Assembly: GCF_027924405.1 (NCBI RefSeq)
Contig: NZ_AP026978.1
Span: forward strand, 5,332,001-5,396,000
Direction: 5' to 3'
Length of the DNA: 64,000 nucleotides
From: Nocardia sputorum
GTDB taxonomy: Bacteria > Actinomycetota > Actinomycetes > Mycobacteriales > Mycobacteriaceae
The translations under genes and the position numbers were made by a program. The notes beneath the pieces are model-generated. The model saw only the letters and a program-made list of their open reading frames with translations. It was not told where the DNA came from and did not search any database. Each line of letters begins with the position of its first letter. Position 1 is the stretch's first letter. Below, one piece after another: positions 47,603-56,369 of the stretch.

Positions 47603-47911
47603 TCAGAAATTCATGTTGTATTTGTTGACCTGCGCCGCGTTTTCTTGGTCTTTGCTATCGAAGTTCGCGCCGGCGGAATTCAGCACGTCGACGATCTCCA
47701 TGAAGGTCTGGTGCAGCTTGCCGCCCTTGTCGAGAGCACCCTGCATGGCCGTCTGAATGGCGTTTCCGGTTGCGCCCTGAACGGCGGGCGCATACTCCAT
47801 CTTGATGCCTTCGAGAATACCCAAGTGGTTTCGGAAGGTGTCGGCGTGCGTGAAGAACTTCTTCGCGGCTGCGGTGATCTCGGCCGGGTCGCCGGTGTAT
47901 CCGGTTGCCAT
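47603..47911 (-). CDS. ESX WXG100-family protein, partner 1
   Basis: The 102-residue product begins MATGYTGDPAEITAAAKKFF. The W-x-G turn is replaced by V44-Q-G46 (APAVQGATG), and FDSKD (84–88) occupies the place of the YxxxD/E secretion signal. A longer reading frame starts 10 residues earlier but the ATG at 47911 with AGGA before it fits the family. It is the first gene of the esx pair and follows the small PVLE-motif gene by 23 bases. Confidence 0.82.
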   Translation of the reverse strand: MATGYTGDPAEITAAAKKFFTHADTFRNHLGILEGIKMEYAPAVQGATGNAIQTAMQGALDKGGKLHQTFMEIVDVLNSAGANFDSKDQENAAQVNKYNMNF

Positions 47912-47934
47912 ATCTATTCCTATCCTGTAGGCGT

Positions 47935-48270
47935 TTACCATGCCTCGGACGGATTCGCCGAGGACGTTGACAGCGTGTGTGCCGAAAGCGTCGATGCGCG
48001 ACTCAGGCCATCGACCGCCTCGGCCACACCGATTACCGGGGGTTTCTCCAGTACCGGCACCTCCTGGGTTTCTCCGGGAACGACTGCCGCCGCCGGATCT
48101 CGGATTCCCGTCGTTTCGGTGACGTCCCGATGCGGGGCGGTAGCACCGTGCGGTCCGTAGCCTCCCGGCAGAACGGCGGCGCCCTCACCGACTTCCAATG
48201 GCGTCCGGAATGGGTCGGTCGCGGCCTCCCGCACGTCCGGCGGCGCGATGCCGAGATCCGGGAGTGCCAT
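47935..48270 (-). CDS. Small ESX-locus protein with PVLExPPVIGV motif
   Basis: The 111-residue protein is not a recognised family. Its last third contains VVPGETQEVPVLEKPPVIGVAE, nearly the same as VFVPGEPQDVPVLEQPPVIGVIE in the PPE-like protein. The rest is Pro- and Gly-rich and probably unfolded; no signal peptide or membrane helix is seen. It lies directly before the two esx genes and has its own TTCCC-N6-GGGAT site, so it may be a secreted substrate or an adaptor for the esx pair. Confidence 0.7.
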   Translation of the reverse strand: MALPDLGIAPPDVREAATDPFRTPLEVGEGAAVLPGGYGPHGATAPHRDVTETTGIRDPAAAVVPGETQEVPVLEKPPVIGVAEAVDGLSRASTLSAHTLSTSSANPSEAW

Positions 48271-48337
48271 GGTGAGACTCCAATCGAGCGTGACTACCAG
48301 CTCGGATCGAGCGGCTGCTAAGGAAAACGGTAATTTA

Positions 48338-48353
48338 TTCCCAACCTTGGGAT
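48338..48353. promoter_or_regulatory. TTCCC-N6-GGGAT element before the esx operon
   Basis: TTCCC-AACCTT-GGGAT, one mismatch from the palindrome, 67 bases before the ATG at 48270 and between eccC and the small gene. Confidence 0.6.
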
Positions 48354-48364
48354 GGGCGCCCAAG

Positions 48365-51300
48365 TCACATCTGCTGGGGCACCCAGGCCACCTGGACGAG
48401 ATCTCGGCGAGAAGACATGGGCTCCACGAAGATTCCCCGGCCCGGCGGCTGCTTGGTGGGGCGCACATCGCCGATCAGGATGCCGTCGAGCTTCGAGCCG
48501 TCCATGATCAGACCCGAGGAATTGAGGTTTTTCATCTGGCCGATCACGTTGTCGTACAACGCCGTGTCCGCTTGGGCGATGTTGCGCGCCGCGATGACGT
48601 GCAAGCCGGTATCGCGACCGTCGACGATGATCTCCTTCAACGGTTCCAGCGGATTCATCCCGCCACGTTGCACCACCATGTGGTAGTCGTCGATCACGAC
48701 GAAGACCTCGGGCCCGGACCACCAGGAGCGCTCCGCGAGCTGTCTGGGCGTCACGTTCTCCGGTGGGCGCCGCGAGCGCATCTTCTCCACCAGCGCCGGC
48801 AGCGCCTCCCGCACATCCCGCTCGCTGGTCACATGGCCGATGAGCATCTCCTGCGGCACCGTCTCCAAATGCCTGCGCCGGTAGTCGATCAGCAACACGC
48901 GCGCCTGCGACGGGTCGTACTGGCGTCGAATGGATTCCAGCAGTGCGGCCAGGGTGGTGGACTTCCCCGATCCCGTCGAGCCGAGCACGATGAAATGGGT
49001 CGACACACTGAAATCGATCGTCGCCGGGCTGAGATCGGATTCCCGGACGCCGAACGGCACGACCAGTCGCTGAGCGAGCGTTTGCGGCACCGGCCATCCG
49101 GCACGCACTTCGTCCATGCCCACCTGTGGCGGCAGCAATTTCACCTGCGGCGCACGCCTGCCCGGATAGCGCTGCGTGATCTCGGCGGCCGCGGCGGCGA
49201 GGCCCTCGGCGGCCGAATTCGGATCGCCCACCCCATCGATGCGAGGCAATGCCGTGAGCATGTGCAGGCCCTCGGTCGAGATACAGCGACCCGGCCGATT
49301 GGCGGGGATCGCCGCGACAACGTTCCGGTGGGTATTGAACGTCGTATCGGCCAGGTCACCCAGCCGCATCTCGACGCGGGTCTGCATCAGGTCCTTGATC
49401 GCGGGGCGAATCGCGATCCAGCGCGAACTGCTGACCACCAGGTGGATGCCGTAGTTCAAGCCCTGGAGGGCGATCGACTCCATCACCGGGGTGTATTCGT
49501 CGTAGTACGGACCGTTCGTACCGAACCCGACGTCCCATCCGTCGATGACCAGGAAGACGTCACCGTAGGGATCGCGATCCTGCCACGGCGGCGTGCCCCC
49601 GCCGTCGCGCAGCGTGCGGAACTTCCGGATCGAGTCGATGCCGAACTCGGTGAACATCGACTGCCTGCTCTCGAGCAGGTTCGTCACCAACGCGATCGTG
49701 CGCCGGATGCGGTCGCCGTCCCGAGCCGCGGCGACCGATCCCACGTGCGGGAGGTTCGTCAGCGCCGCCAAGCCGCCGCCGGAGAAGTCCAGGCAGTAGA
49801 ACTGCACCTGTTCGGGGGTGTGGGTCAGCGCCGCCGACAGGATGAAGGACTGTAGCGCAGTCGATTTGCCGGACTGCGTACCGCCGACGATGGCCATGTG
49901 CCCGCCCGCGCCCGACATGTCGACCGACCAGACGTCCTGACGCTGCTGCCGTGGCTTGTCGACCAGCGCGACCGGCATCTGCAACGCTCCCTGCGGCACC
50001 GCGCGGATCATCCGCTCCAGGGTCGGCGGCGTAACCAGCGGCGGCAGCCACATCTTGTGGGCGGGCTGGCCGTGCCGAGCCAACTGCTGCAACACCGCTT
50101 CCATCACCGTGATCGACTCGCCGTCGGCGGCCTCGGGCGTCTCCTGCGCCACCATCGGCTCGACCACAGCGGGCCGGGTGTCGGCGATGTGGCCGGTGGT
50201 GAAGCGCTGCGGCGGCCGGTATCCGCCACCGGGTCGTCGCGCGCGCTGCGCGGAGGCCGCGGAGACCTGCGCGGGCGGAGTGTATTTCTCGCCCACATAC
50301 GCGGCTTGGAAGCGCTGGAGGTCACCGGAGCCGACTCGCAGGTAACCAGACCCCGGCTTTTTCGGCAGGTGGTAGGCGTCCGCGGTACCGATCGCGTCAC
50401 GTGAGTCACTGGTTTGGTTGGTTCGCAGGGCAACTCGGTAGGAGAGGTGCGCTTCCAACTCGCCCATGCGGTTGGCGGGTACCTTCTGCGACGCGAGCAG
50501 CAGGTGGATGCGCAGTGATCGGCCCAACCGGCCGATGGCCACGAAGAGCTTCGAAAAGTTCGGATGCTGCTCGAGCAGTTCGGCGAACTCGTCCAGGATG
50601 ATCAGCAGTGTCGGCAGCGGTCGCAGGTCCGCGCCCTGCTCCCGGGCACGCTCGTAATCGGCGACGCTGGCGAAATTGCCCGCGTCGCGCAGAATTCGCT
50701 GCCGCCGCGCCATTTCACCGTTGATGACGTCTTCCATACGGGTGACCAGGTCGGCTTCCTCTTCCATGTTCGTCACGATGGCCGTCACATGCGACAGCCG
50801 TTCGAAACCGAGGAAGGTCGCGCCACCTTTGAAGTCGACGAGCAGCAGGTTCAAGACATCCGGCGAATGGGTCGCCACCGCGGAGAGCACCAGCGTGCGC
50901 AGGAATTCCGATTTACCCGATCCGGTCGCGCCGATGCACATGCCGTGCGGGCCCATGCCTTCTTCGGCCGATTCCTTGATGTCGAGATAGACGAGGCTAC
51001 CGGCCGGATCGTGTCCGAACGGAATATTCAACCGAGCCCGATCCTCGTCGCGCCGCCGGACCCACACCTGCTCGACGCGGATGTTGCCGGGGTCGGCGAT
51101 GCCGACCATCTCCTCCCACGACGTCCCACCGCTGGCCTGCTCGGCGGCCACCGCTTCGACCACCGTGGACAACCGGTACGGCGAGAGGCTGCGCGCCATC
51201 GCCGTCATCGCCGCCGTGGACAGCGAGTCGGCCACGCCGACCCGACGCAGCCCGCGCACGGTCACCTCGTTCAGCGATCCGTCCTCGGACACGGCGAAAC

Positions 51301-52372
51301 GCAGCGCGCGCGGCAGATTCTGCTCCGTGGCCCCCAGCCGTAGCCACGTGCAACCATCGATGCCGGAGATGTCACGGTCGCTCGCGGGCCCGGCCACGTC
51401 GACGATCAGCAAGTAGTGCGTGCGGTCCAGGGTGGGCTGCGAATTGGCGGAGAACGGACCGCGATTGAGCCCGGCGAGCACCTTGGTGCGGAGCTCCGCG
51501 ACGGTGCGGTACACCATCCGGCTGGAGCCGATCGCGTCGTTGTCGCTGGGATGCTGGCTGTGCGGCAACCACTTCAGCCAGGACCATTCCGGCGCGTCCG
51601 GGTCCGACAGCACCGCGGCGACCGCCACCTGGTCCGGTCCGTGCAGCACCGCCACCTCGGCGATCATCGCACGGACCAACCCGGCCACGAGTTCCGGATC
51701 GCCGTCGATGCCGACTTGCGGCGCCGACAGCAGATTGATCGCGACCGGCATTCCGCCGACCGTGGAATAGGCCTTGGCGAAGCGAGTCAGCTCGACGACG
51801 CCGACCGGGTCCAGATCGGAGGTGGGCGCGGCTTCCGGAACGATCACGCGCACCTGGTTGGCGATGCGCCCGCGACCGACCCGCACGCGCAGGAACTGCG
51901 GGCTCGCGACCTGCACCTCCCACATCCGCTTGCCGCCGATCAGCCGGGCGATCTCGTCCGGGCCGGGATGGGTGTAGCGCAGGAAGGCATGGAGTTCGGC
52001 TTCCGCCGCGTGCACCGTCTTGCGGTTGTCGGTGATGCTGCGCAGGTAATCCTTGCGTTCCTCGTTCAGGCCGGCCGCGCCGCCGCTGGAGTTGCCCGCG
52101 AACGCGCCGCCCATCATGCCGAACATCGACACCAGCATCATGGCGGGGAACATGAGCATCATCGGGTTCATGGCTCCGCCGCCGCGGAACATCATGACCA
52201 TCATGCCGCACATGGCGGCGACCATGACCACGGGCATGATCATCCGCATCCGCGACGGCGGGACCGGCTTGGGCAGCTCGGTCGGTGGTTGCAGCCGCAG
52301 CTCGGTCACCGCGGGGGCCTTGGGGCCGCGCACCATCCGGGCGGGTCGTACGAACCGGCGAGTCGTGGTCAC
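48365..52372 (-). CDS. eccC: ESX ATPase EccC, undivided form
   Basis: EccC is the FtsK/SpoIIIE-type motor of the ESX system. The 1335-residue protein is a single chain, unlike the split EccCa/EccCb of ESX-1. Two membrane helices near residues 35–90 (a Met-rich pair) are followed by three ATPase domains with Walker A GATGSGKSE near 482, GGTQSGKST near 834 and GSTGSGKST near 1133; all three look complete. The GTG start at 52372 overlaps the eccB stop as GTGA. The Met at residue 13 is an alternative start. Confidence 0.96.
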   Translation of the reverse strand: MTTTRRFVRPARMVRGPKAPAVTELRLQPPTELPKPVPPSRMRMIMPVVMVAAMCGMMVMMFRGGGAMNPMMLMFPAMMLVSMFGMMGGAFAGNSSGGAAGLNEERKDYLRSITDNRKTVHAAEAELHAFLRYTHPGPDEIARLIGGKRMWEVQVASPQFLRVRVGRGRIANQVRVIVPEAAPTSDLDPVGVVELTRFAKAYSTVGGMPVAINLLSAPQVGIDGDPELVAGLVRAMIAEVAVLHGPDQVAVAAVLSDPDAPEWSWLKWLPHSQHPSDNDAIGSSRMVYRTVAELRTKVLAGLNRGPFSANSQPTLDRTHYLLIVDVAGPASDRDISGIDGCTWLRLGATEQNLPRALRFAVSEDGSLNEVTVRGLRRVGVADSLSTAAMTAMARSLSPYRLSTVVEAVAAEQASGGTSWEEMVGIADPGNIRVEQVWVRRRDEDRARLNIPFGHDPAGSLVYLDIKESAEEGMGPHGMCIGATGSGKSEFLRTLVLSAVATHSPDVLNLLLVDFKGGATFLGFERLSHVTAIVTNMEEEADLVTRMEDVINGEMARRQRILRDAGNFASVADYERAREQGADLRPLPTLLIILDEFAELLEQHPNFSKLFVAIGRLGRSLRIHLLLASQKVPANRMGELEAHLSYRVALRTNQTSDSRDAIGTADAYHLPKKPGSGYLRVGSGDLQRFQAAYVGEKYTPPAQVSAASAQRARRPGGGYRPPQRFTTGHIADTRPAVVEPMVAQETPEAADGESITVMEAVLQQLARHGQPAHKMWLPPLVTPPTLERMIRAVPQGALQMPVALVDKPRQQRQDVWSVDMSGAGGHMAIVGGTQSGKSTALQSFILSAALTHTPEQVQFYCLDFSGGGLAALTNLPHVGSVAAARDGDRIRRTIALVTNLLESRQSMFTEFGIDSIRKFRTLRDGGGTPPWQDRDPYGDVFLVIDGWDVGFGTNGPYYDEYTPVMESIALQGLNYGIHLVVSSSRWIAIRPAIKDLMQTRVEMRLGDLADTTFNTHRNVVAAIPANRPGRCISTEGLHMLTALPRIDGVGDPNSAAEGLAAAAAEITQRYPGRRAPQVKLLPPQVGMDEVRAGWPVPQTLAQRLVVPFGVRESDLSPATIDFSVSTHFIVLGSTGSGKSTTLAALLESIRRQYDPSQARVLLIDYRRRHLETVPQEMLIGHVTSERDVREALPALVEKMRSRRPPENVTPRQLAERSWWSGPEVFVVIDDYHMVVQRGGMNPLEPLKEIIVDGRDTGLHVIAARNIAQADTALYDNVIGQMKNLNSSGLIMDGSKLDGILIGDVRPTKQPPGRGIFVEPMSSRRDLVQVAWVPQQM

Positions 52373-53922
52373 TGCGTACCACCGAGCCCGGCGACGATCT
52401 TGTTGTTCGGGATTCCGTCGTGTTGGATGCGAGCTTCCTTCTGGGACAGGGCGGGCCCGACCGCGAACAGCGAGATGATGCTCCACGGCGCGGGAACCGG
52501 TGTACGCATCCCGAGCGCGGTCAGGGTGGGATCGGTGCCCCCGCCGTTCGGATCGGTGATGATGCCGTAGCGCACCCCGCTGTCGGAGACCCAGTAGAGC
52601 GATTCGCGCAGCGGCGATCCCGGTTCGGCGCCGGTCACCTGCACGAAACGCCCGGTGTCCCTCGGCAGGTACGCCGCGTCCGCGGTGGTGCCGCGCGAAG
52701 CGGAGGAGGTCACCAGATCGACCGCGCGGCCCTGCTCGTCCTGCGTGAGCGGCAACTGCCTGCCCACCAGCAGTTCGGTGGTCGCGTTCGGATCGTTCCC
52801 GGAGCGCGACCAGTGCAAGCAGGTGACGCCGGACCGTTCCGGGTCGACCAGGCGAATGGGACGGGTCGGGTAGGTCGCGGTGCCGGGCCACTGTCCAGGG
52901 CGTAGATTCGCCGCGATCACGTTGGGTCCTACGGTGCGAGTGGTCACCGAGCCTTGGGCGTCCGCATTGCGGACCATCGCCGCCAGCACCGAACTGATCC
53001 GCACCAGCCCGGACTGGGAGACGAGGTAGTACGAGACGCCCTGATCCGGTGTCGACACGGTGACCACCGACCCGACCGGTGTGGTGAAGCCGTTGTTGAG
53101 CGAGATGGTCTCGCCCTTGCCCGGCACGTCGGGGACCCGGAGCGGCGGCGCTTCGGGAATCGCGTTGACCAAGCCCTTGGAGGCCGCCATCACCGGAGCG
53201 GTCGAGTCGATGCCGAGCGCCATGGCCACCGCGGTGTTCGCGAGATCGATCGCGGCGCGCACCACACCTTTCTCGGCGTCCGCGTACACCAGCCAGGTCG
53301 TGGTGTCGTCGCGTAGCAGGCGGGCCTCGCCGTCACCCAGCGGGCGGTTGGCGTCGCCGTCGATGGTGAGCGGGCCGCCGATCGCCGTCGTCCGCACCGC
53401 GGAGCGACTCACGGTCGGCAGACCGGTCGCCGGGTTCACCGGCGCCGCCGCACCCGTGCGCGCCGTATCGCACACCGTCCACGAGGAATCCTTCTCGTTG
53501 TTGTCGACGATGCTGCCGGGCGCACCGGGAATGCCGACCCACGGCCCACGCGGATATTTCGACAGCTCGTCCCGGGACACCTGCACCGGATTGTCGGGGG
53601 AACCGACGATGAGCCGAGCCGACGTCAGGTTCAGCGCGGGGAACAGCCGGTTGTTCAGGCGCACGAACAGCGCCCCGGTGTCCTTCTCCGCGACGATCTT
53701 CGAATCTCCCACTTTCTTGGCGGGTTTGAAGAACGCCAGCACGGCGGCGCCCGCGATGATCACGCAGGCGAGCGCGATGCCGATGGACAGCGCGGTCGAA
53801 CGACCGCGCTGTGGGTCATCGATCATCGACGCGTCTCGGCGGACCAGCGCGTGCTCGATCCGTCGCAGCAGAAAACGCCAGCCGGAAATCTGGTGTTTGG
53901 TCACAACCCGGAAGCGCGCCAC
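52369..53922 (-). CDS. eccB: ESX secretion component EccB
   Basis: EccB is the single-pass periplasmic component of the ESX channel. The 517-residue product shows the family start (VVTKHQISGWRFLLRRIEHALVRRD), one membrane helix (ALSIGIALACVIIAGAAVLAFF, about 45–66) and the long periplasmic repeat domain with four or so cysteines (TVCDTARTG, GVTCLHWSR). The start is GTG at 53922, with GGAAGGA before it. A palindromic site lies 68 bases upstream and eccC overlaps downstream. Confidence 0.96.
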   Translation of the reverse strand: MARFRVVTKHQISGWRFLLRRIEHALVRRDASMIDDPQRGRSTALSIGIALACVIIAGAAVLAFFKPAKKVGDSKIVAEKDTGALFVRLNNRLFPALNLTSARLIVGSPDNPVQVSRDELSKYPRGPWVGIPGAPGSIVDNNEKDSSWTVCDTARTGAAAPVNPATGLPTVSRSAVRTTAIGGPLTIDGDANRPLGDGEARLLRDDTTTWLVYADAEKGVVRAAIDLANTAVAMALGIDSTAPVMAASKGLVNAIPEAPPLRVPDVPGKGETISLNNGFTTPVGSVVTVSTPDQGVSYYLVSQSGLVRISSVLAAMVRNADAQGSVTTRTVGPNVIAANLRPGQWPGTATYPTRPIRLVDPERSGVTCLHWSRSGNDPNATTELLVGRQLPLTQDEQGRAVDLVTSSASRGTTADAAYLPRDTGRFVQVTGAEPGSPLRESLYWVSDSGVRYGIITDPNGGGTDPTLTALGMRTPVPAPWSIISLFAVGPALSQKEARIQHDGIPNNKIVAGLGGTQ

Positions 53923-53984
53923 CGGTTCTCGTTCCTTCCGCCGCCCTCACCAAACCGTAACCAGCGGTCACAGCATGAATACGA

Positions 53985-54012
53985 CCGCTATTCCCAGCAC
54001 CGGGGATAGCGG
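53985..54012. promoter_or_regulatory. Extended TTCCC-N6-GGGGA palindrome before eccB
   Basis: The core TTCCC-AGCACC-GGGGA (53991–54006) is extended by CCGCTA on the left and TAGCGG on the right, giving 11-base arms with one mismatch. It is 68 bases before the eccB start. Confidence 0.65.
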
Positions 54013-54025
54013 ACCAGCGGACGCC

Positions 54026-55786
54026 TCACACCCGCGTGCTCGGCGCCAAACCCTCCAGCGCCGCGGTGACGTCGAACGCGTCGATCGTCATGAGCTCCTC
54101 GTCGCTCATCGCGGCGATATCGGCGTTCTCCCTGGTGAAGCGATAATCACGCTCGGCTTCGGCGGCCTCGACCACGTTGCGCACGAAACGGCCGTTGCCG
54201 GCCAGATCGATCAGCCGCCTGCCGTTCTTGGTCTGTCCCGCCAGCTCCTCGCACCTCAGGCGCAACACCTCCCGCGCCTGCTCGGACAGGATCGAGTCCT
54301 TCTTCCGCGCGATGTGTTCGGCGATCTGCACCAGTTCGTCGGCGTCGTAACTGGCGAAACGGATGCGCTTGGTGAAACGGGAGGCGAGGCCGTCGTTGGA
54401 CGCCAGGAACCGGTCGATCTGGTCCTCGTATCCCGCGATGATCACGACGAGCTTGTCGCGATCGTTCTCCATGCGAGCCAGCAGCGTGTCGACCGCCTCC
54501 TTGCCGAACGCGTCCCCGCCGGAAAGGCCTTCCTGGATCAGCGTGTACGCCTCGTCGATGAACAGCACCCCGCCGAGCGCCGAGTCGATCAGCGCGTTGG
54601 TCTTGGGCGCCGTATGGCCCAGGTGGGTGCCGACCATGTCGTTGCGGGAGACCTCGATGACCTCGGCGTTCTCCACGACACCCAGGCCGGCGAAGATCTT
54701 GGCGATCACCCGGGCGATGGTCGTCTTACCGGTGCCGGGCGGGCCGGAGAAGATCAGGTGCTGCGACTTCGAATCCACGGCGAGCCCGCGCTTGGCGCGC
54801 ACCTGGTCCATCAGCACGCCGGACTTGAGCCGGTCGACCTGCTCCTTGACCGAATCCATGCCGATCTGCGCCTGCAGCAGATCGGAGGCTTCCGCGAGGA
54901 GACTCTCGCGCTCCGCGCGCGCCGCGCTGGCAGCCGCCTCGCGCGGATCGTCGCCCGTCTTGGGATCCCACCTGTTCGTCCGGGAGGCGATGAGTTCCGC
55001 GGTGACGACCTCGAATCGGTACGCTTTATCGCGCACCGCGCGCTGCCATTCCTCGCGGTCCGGCCAGAGGGCCGAGCCCTGCAGCCCTTTGAGAACCTTG
55101 TCGGCGGCGTCGTGATCACCGTTGTGCCGCATCAGCATGCCGAGCAGGAAGTGCGCATCGGCCCAGATGTAGGACAGACTGCCCGAGGAGCTGTCCTCCA
55201 CGATTCGCTGCGCGCGCGGCATGGCTTCGCCGAAGCGGCCCAGGTGCGCCAGCGACTGCGCGGTCATCAGCTCCGCGGCGATGTCCAGCAGGCCGTCCTC
55301 CAGCACCGGCCGCGCGTTGCGCAACGCGAGCACCTCCGGCCATTGCTTCGTCCGGAAATACAGCGACATGCGCACGAAATCGGAGACGTCGTCGCGCGGG
55401 ACCTCGTCGAGTATCGCCGCGGCTTCCTGCCACTCACCGCCTTCGGCGTACGAGCACGCCTGTGCGATGGCGATCTGATCGCGATCGGCCATCGCGACGC
55501 GCAGGCCGTACATGCCGATCTCGACCTGGCACCACAGGGCCCGGTCGACCAGACCCGCCCGCTGCTGGTCGCGGTAGAGGTTGTGCACCGAGCGGTAGGC
55601 GCCGTAGATCACCTCCGAGGTGACCTCCCCGGCCATGGCACGCCCGAGCCAGGCATCGCACATGTCCGGGTCGAGATCGGTGGCAGCCCGAAACGCCGCC
55701 GCCGCGTGCTGGTCGTTGCGCACGCCACCCGCGACCAACCCAAGATTCTGAACACCCGTGTAGAACGCGTCCTCGGCCGCTGACAC
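54026..55786 (-). CDS. eccA: ESX AAA+ ATPase EccA
   Basis: EccA is a cytosolic CbxX/CfqX-type AAA+ ATPase thought to release PE–PPE proteins from EspG. The 586-residue product has N-terminal TPR repeats (about 1–275) and an AAA+ domain with Walker A GPPGTGKTT, Walker B GVLFIDEAYTL and the VVIIAGYED sensor stretch. The GTG start at 55786 has GGAAGGGAAG before it. eccB begins 103 bases downstream after its own palindromic site, so eccA may form a separate transcript. A palindrome lies 72 bases upstream of it too. Confidence 0.96.
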   Translation of the reverse strand: MSAAEDAFYTGVQNLGLVAGGVRNDQHAAAAFRAATDLDPDMCDAWLGRAMAGEVTSEVIYGAYRSVHNLYRDQQRAGLVDRALWCQVEIGMYGLRVAMADRDQIAIAQACSYAEGGEWQEAAAILDEVPRDDVSDFVRMSLYFRTKQWPEVLALRNARPVLEDGLLDIAAELMTAQSLAHLGRFGEAMPRAQRIVEDSSSGSLSYIWADAHFLLGMLMRHNGDHDAADKVLKGLQGSALWPDREEWQRAVRDKAYRFEVVTAELIASRTNRWDPKTGDDPREAAASAARAERESLLAEASDLLQAQIGMDSVKEQVDRLKSGVLMDQVRAKRGLAVDSKSQHLIFSGPPGTGKTTIARVIAKIFAGLGVVENAEVIEVSRNDMVGTHLGHTAPKTNALIDSALGGVLFIDEAYTLIQEGLSGGDAFGKEAVDTLLARMENDRDKLVVIIAGYEDQIDRFLASNDGLASRFTKRIRFASYDADELVQIAEHIARKKDSILSEQAREVLRLRCEELAGQTKNGRRLIDLAGNGRFVRNVVEAAEAERDYRFTRENADIAAMSDEELMTIDAFDVTAALEGLAPSTRV

Positions 55787-55858
55787 TCGGACTTCCCTTC
55801 CGCCGATCTAGCCTGCTCGAACGATAGATTCCGGGGGTCACACCCAGGACTCGGTCAC

Positions 55859-55874
55859 TTCCCATCCATGGGAA
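55859..55874. promoter_or_regulatory. TTCCC-N6-GGGAA palindrome before eccA
   Basis: TTCCC-ATCCAT-GGGAA, perfect, with C and G extending the arms to six bases; 72 bases before the eccA start. Confidence 0.68.
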
Positions 55875-55914
55875 GCAATCGGGGCGGGCATCACGGCCGA
55901 CCGACATGCCAATT

Positions 55915-55943
55915 TTGAACGTGCCGTCAGTTAACGGTATGTT
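55915..55943 (+). promoter_or_regulatory. Promoter with palindromic spacer reading toward the ncRNA
   Basis: TTGAAC, 17-base spacer GTGCCGTCAGTTAACGG, TATGTT, reading right. No protein gene lies on this strand until 59189, so the transcript would cover 55950–56297. Confidence 0.6.
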
Positions 55944-56081
55944 CACCTCGGGGTCGGCAATCATCCGCCTGCAGACGGCCCCTTCGGCGGCGGCTGGCCA
56001 GCCGCGATCCGGTCCACCAGCCGCCGCGCAGCAGGCCGGAGCCCGAACGAAAATTTCTTGCCGCTATTTAGGTGCACGCTA

Positions 56082-56110
56082 TTGAACGTTCCGACAGAAG
56101 AGGGTACTGT
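56082..56110 (+). promoter_or_regulatory. Sigma-70-like promoter of the candidate ncRNA
   Basis: TTGAAC and TACTGT are spaced by exactly 17 bases. The expected start near 56117 coincides with the base of the first hairpin. Confidence 0.6.
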
Positions 56111-56116
56111 CTGAAC

Positions 56117-56297
56117 ACAGATCGTCAGTCCCTCATCCTGACGATCTGAACCCAATAAGCAACGGCCGGTGGCACCGGCAGGCCACCGGCCGTTGTGGGG
56201 GGAAGGACACCCCGGGCGGTAGCGTGTTCTTCTACGTCTACCACTCCGGCCACCTCCACTCCGCAACCCATTCCCGCGCTTGGGAATGGGTTTTCTT
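56117..56297 (+). ncRNA. Candidate structured non-coding RNA in the ESX locus
   Basis: About 180 bases between eccA and the CpnT-like gene, on the strand opposite to both. Three perfect hairpins follow one another: 56118–56148 (11-base-pair stem, 9-base loop TCCCTCATC), 56160–56195 (14-base-pair stem CAACGGCCGGTGGC, 8-base loop ACCGGCAG) and the terminator at 56265–56297. A sigma-70-like promoter lies just before and a second promoter with a palindromic spacer lies 150 bases further up. There is no ATG-started frame inside. I do not recognise a known RNA family; the 6C RNA and the mycobacterial 6S-like RNA do not match. Confidence 0.6.
56265..56297 (+). terminator. Intrinsic terminator with T-run
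   Basis: AACCCATTCCC and GGGAATGGGTT form a perfect 11-base-pair stem with a GCGCTT loop, followed by TTCTT. This is a textbook intrinsic terminator, rare in this genome. Its core also fits TTCCC-N6-GGGAA, so it could double as, or merely mimic, the operator. Confidence 0.75.
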
Positions 56298-56369
56298 GTC
56301 GGAGTTCCTTTTTCGGTCGATGGCCCGTGACCCGCGCGCGAGGGCGGCAGGGTCCGTTCCGATCGCCCG

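Noticed and set aside
55961..56266. A 101-codon minus-strand frame between eccA and the CpnT-like gene
   Set aside because: It is antisense to the hairpins and has Arg/Gly-rich random composition; no ribosome site.
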